This document shows positions 61,301-64,000 of a stretch of 64,000 nt of DNA, in pieces. Origin of the DNA: Cymbidium sinense (Eukaryota > Streptophyta > Magnoliopsida > Asparagales > Orchidaceae); NCBI GenBank assembly GCA_021442155.1, contig CM038214.1:138484040-138548039 (forward strand), read 5' to 3'. The notes under the pieces were generated by a model. That model was not told where the DNA came from, did no database searches, and saw only the letters and a program-made list of their open reading frames with translations. Position numbers and translations under genes: made by a program. The first letter of the stretch is position 1. Every line of letters begins with the position of its first letter.

Positions 61301-63303
61301 CTAAACTAAACTAAAATATAAAATAAACCAAAAAGTAAAACATAAACTTAAAATAAAAATAAAATCAACCTAAAATAAGAACTAAATAAAAACCTAAACC
61401 TAAGAAATAAGCCTAAAAATAAATAAAAAATAAAACCTAAACCTTAAACAGATAAAACACTTAAACTTAAAATAAATAAATAAAAACATAAACCTAAACT
61501 AAAATAAATTAAACTAAAATAAATAAAACCTAAACCTTAAAATAAAGTAAACTTAAAAATAAACCTAAACTAAATAAAATAAAATAAACTAAAAATAAGC
61601 CTAAACCCAAAAATAAAGTAAAATAAAATCCTAAAAACTAAACCTAAAAAAGTAAAATAAAAACCTATACCTAAACCTAAAAATAAAAAATAAAACCTAA
61701 ACCTAAAAAATGAAGTAAAAATAAAACTAAACTAAAAAAAATTAACATAATCCTAAACCTAAACCTAAAAAATAAACTAAAATAAAAGCCTAAACTAAAA
61801 TAAATAAATATAAAACAAATAAAGTAAACTAAATAAAAATAAAAAATAAACCTAAAAAAAATATAAAATCAGTTAAATAAACTAAAAAAACCTAAACCTA
61901 TTTCTTATTTAAAAAACACTAAACCATAAACCCTAAACCCTAAACAGTAATTTTTGAACCCTAAAACCTAAACCCTAAACCCTAAAATAAACCCTAAACC
62001 CTAAGCCTACAACCCTAAACCCTTAATAACCTTTAACCCTAAACTTTAAACCTTAAACATTAAACAATAAACCTAAACCTAAAACCATAAAACCCTAAAC
62101 ACTAAACACTAAATAAACTTAACTTAATAATCCTAAACCAAACTTAACCCTAAACACTAAACCCTAAACCCTAAACCATAAACCCTAAAACTTAAACCCT
62201 AAACTAACTCTAAACCCTAAAGCTTAAACCATAAACCCTAAACCTTAACCTAACCATAAACCCTAAGCTGACACTAAACCCTAAATGAAAAAAACCCTAA
62301 ACCCTAAAGCCTAATAATACACCAAAACCTAAAATTAAAATTCTAAACTAAACTTAAACCTAAACCATAAACCCTAAACCATAAAACCCTAAACCCTAAA
62401 ACCTAAACCCTAAAACTTGGAACCCTAAACCTTAAACCCTAAACCTTAAACCATAAAATTTAAAACCCTAAACCCTAAACCCAAAACCCCAAACCTTAAA
62501 CCCAAAACCCTAAACCATAAACCCTAAATCGTAAACCTTAAACCCTAAAACCTAAACCTAAACTAAATAAAATCTAAAAGTAAAAAAAATAAAAAACTAA
62601 ACCTAAATAAAATAAAAACCTAAACTTAAACCGAAACCTAAACCTAAAAATATAATAAAATAAAAAACTAAACTTAAAAAATAAACCTAAAAATAAAACT
62701 TAAAAATATCTAAAATATTAAACCTCAACCCTAAACTAAAAAAAACCTAAACATAAAATAAATAAAATAAAATAAGCAGACACCTAAACTAAAATAAATA
62801 AAACCCAAACCCTTAACCTTAAACCCTAAACCCTAAACCCTAAACTCTAAAAACCCAAAATAAATAAAACCTATAAATAAAATAAATAAATAAATTTAAA
62901 CCTAAATATAATAAAATAAAAAATAAAAAGCTAACCTAAACTAAAACTAAAATAAACCAAAATAGAATAATACCTATATGTAAAATAAAAATAAAATAAA
63001 CCTAAAATAAAATAAAATAAAAACTAAATAAAAACCTAAACCTAAATAATAAACCTAAAAAAAACCTAAAAAAATTTAAACCCATAAAAAGATAAAAAAA
63101 ACTAAACCTAAAAAAACCTAAACCTAAACTAAAATAAAAAAACCTAAACCTAAACCTAATATAAGCTAAACCTAAACTTAAACCTAAATAAATTAAAATA
63201 AAATAAACTTAAAATAAACCTAAACCTAAACTAAAACCTAAGAGAAACCAATAAAAATAAAATAAAAATATAAACTTAAACCTAAAAATAAAAAATAAAA
63301 CCT
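58371..63303. repeat. Telomere-like array, 3.35-kb duplicates
   Basis: 58371-59380 is repeated at 61730-62860: CCCTTAATAACCTTTAACCC at about 58665 and 62026, and AATAAAACCCAAACCCTTAA at 59310 and 62797. The block 60360-61700 corresponds to 57070-58370 at an offset near 3.35 kb (junction ACTGATTTAATTAATTTTTT at about 60610). Thus a unit of about 3.3-3.5 kb has been duplicated in tandem, after or before the 1.3-kb event. No gene. Confidence 0.85.
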
Positions 63304-63914
63304 ACAATAACAACAACAACAACAACAAGCCTTAATCCCACTAGGTCAACGTGAATCCTTCATCTCCATCAGGTCCTATTATGTGTCAAATTCTAATTCA
63401 AGTATACTAAGATCATTTTTTATACATCTTAACCAAGTCTTTTAGTCTATCTCTACCTTTCTTAATATCAAATCTAATGCATCTACTCTCCTAAACCGAC
63501 GCTTTATGTGGCCAAACCATCTAAGGTGACTCTCCTAATCTTATCTACCACCTAGACTCCAACTTTTCCTAACATACTATTTTGCATTCTATCTCTAAAG
63601 CCACTCATCCACCAGCATCCTCATCTGTAACTTAGTCTTTATCTTCTTTTATTTGCCAACATTCTCCACATTGCAGTCTTACCACCATCTTATAAAATTT
63701 TCCTTAAGTTTAAGTGGAACTTTTCTATCACATAATAGGCCGATGCATTCCTCCACTTCAAACATCCAACTTGAATTCTACTAATAACATCTCCATCTAT
63801 TTCACCATCATTTTGAACAATAGAGCCTAAATATCTGAATCGCTCACTCTTATTAATGACTTGATCACCAAAAGTCACAACACTATCACTAAAACTTCTA
63901 CAACTAAAATTAAA
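63304..63914 (-). mobile_element. RTE LINE 3'-terminal fragment (minus strand)
   Basis: On the minus strand this is the last about 610 bp of the same RTE family as 21110-23186. It starts with the piece TTTTAGTTGTAGAAGTTTTA and runs to the ending GGGATTAAGGC plus (TTG)n. The open piece 63878-63690 reads FGDQVINKSERFRYLGSIVQ and continues NDGEIDGDVISRI, WRNASAYYV, as in the other copy (22565-22745). Further downstream, RLRWFGHIK- and HVDL-like pieces are frame-broken. It is the only retroelement fragment embedded in telomere-like repeat that has its 3' end facing left. Confidence 0.88.
63307..63329. repeat. (CAA)n tail of the minus-strand RTE fragment
   Basis: About seven CAA units form the 3' microsatellite of the element on the opposite strand, bounded on the left by AAAACCTACAATAA. 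Confidence 0.88.
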
Positions 63915-64000
63915 TGATGGTGGTAAACTAAACTAAAAATGAACATAAACCTAAACCCAACCTAAAAAATAAACTAAAATAAAAAAATCCTAAACTAAAA
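63915..64000. repeat. Telomere-like repeat at right edge
   Basis: AAACTAAACTAAAAATGAAC and CCTAAACCC-type units resume after the RTE fragment and continue to the window end. Confidence 0.8.

Noticed and set aside
2913..63303. Functional telomere at this position
   Set aside because: Perfect CCCTAAA runs are too short and heavily mutated, and retroelements and satellites lie on both sides.

Overview
The window comes from a flowering-plant-like nuclear genome. The evidence is Arabidopsis-type telomere units (CCCTAAA on the + strand), plant LINEs with DUF4283-type ORF1 and RVT/zf-RVT/RNase H ORF2, an RTE-clade LINE ending in (TTG)n, a Ty3/gypsy polyprotein of Tat-like architecture, and retrocopies of plant mRNAs (glycine-rich RNA-binding protein, ribosomal protein P0). 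I see no intact host gene, no tRNA or rRNA, and no CRISPR. The species cannot be named from this sequence.

Layout: 1-2912 is the 3' part of a LINE (dead RNase H domain, long T-rich 3' region, poly(A)). 2913-8320 is a tandemly duplicated, strongly decayed telomere-like array. 8321-8821 is a 5'-truncated retrocopy of a glycine-rich RNA-binding protein (GRP). 9010-11790 is a different, almost G-free array built from ACTAA/CTAATAA. 11796-14996 is a LINE-like element with ORF1 joined to a 3' region and no ORF2. 14997-20580 returns to telomere-like arrays, containing a P0 retropseudogene (16066-16899) and two more GRP copies.

The middle (20581-35636) is unlike the rest. It holds AT-rich DNA, an RTE LINE (21110-23186), a satellite with a period near 344 bp, a minus-strand Ty3/gypsy pol (about 31260 down to 26780) followed on its 3' side by tandem repeats near 410 bp, then A/C-rich and TTAATTA-rich DNA. 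This block abuts a GRP 3'-end fragment at 35637.

From 35698 to 63303 the window is again telomere-like array, interrupted by a second copy of the first LINE (50587-54963, all RT motifs recognisable but frameshifted). A 3'-terminal RTE fragment on the minus strand (63304-63914) sits near the right edge.

The arrays are organised rather than random. Blocks of 7-mer CCCTAAA alternate with blocks of 6-mer CCTAAA and 5-mer AAATA units. A junction motif around TTTACTTAATT recurs at block changes, and whole blocks are duplicated at offsets near 1.3, 3.0 and 3.35 kb. The C-rich strand is on top throughout. All five distinct poly(A)-type retrocopies embedded in the arrays point the same way, with the 3' end facing the CCCTAAA side. 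That is what priming of reverse transcription from the TTTAGGG strand would give.
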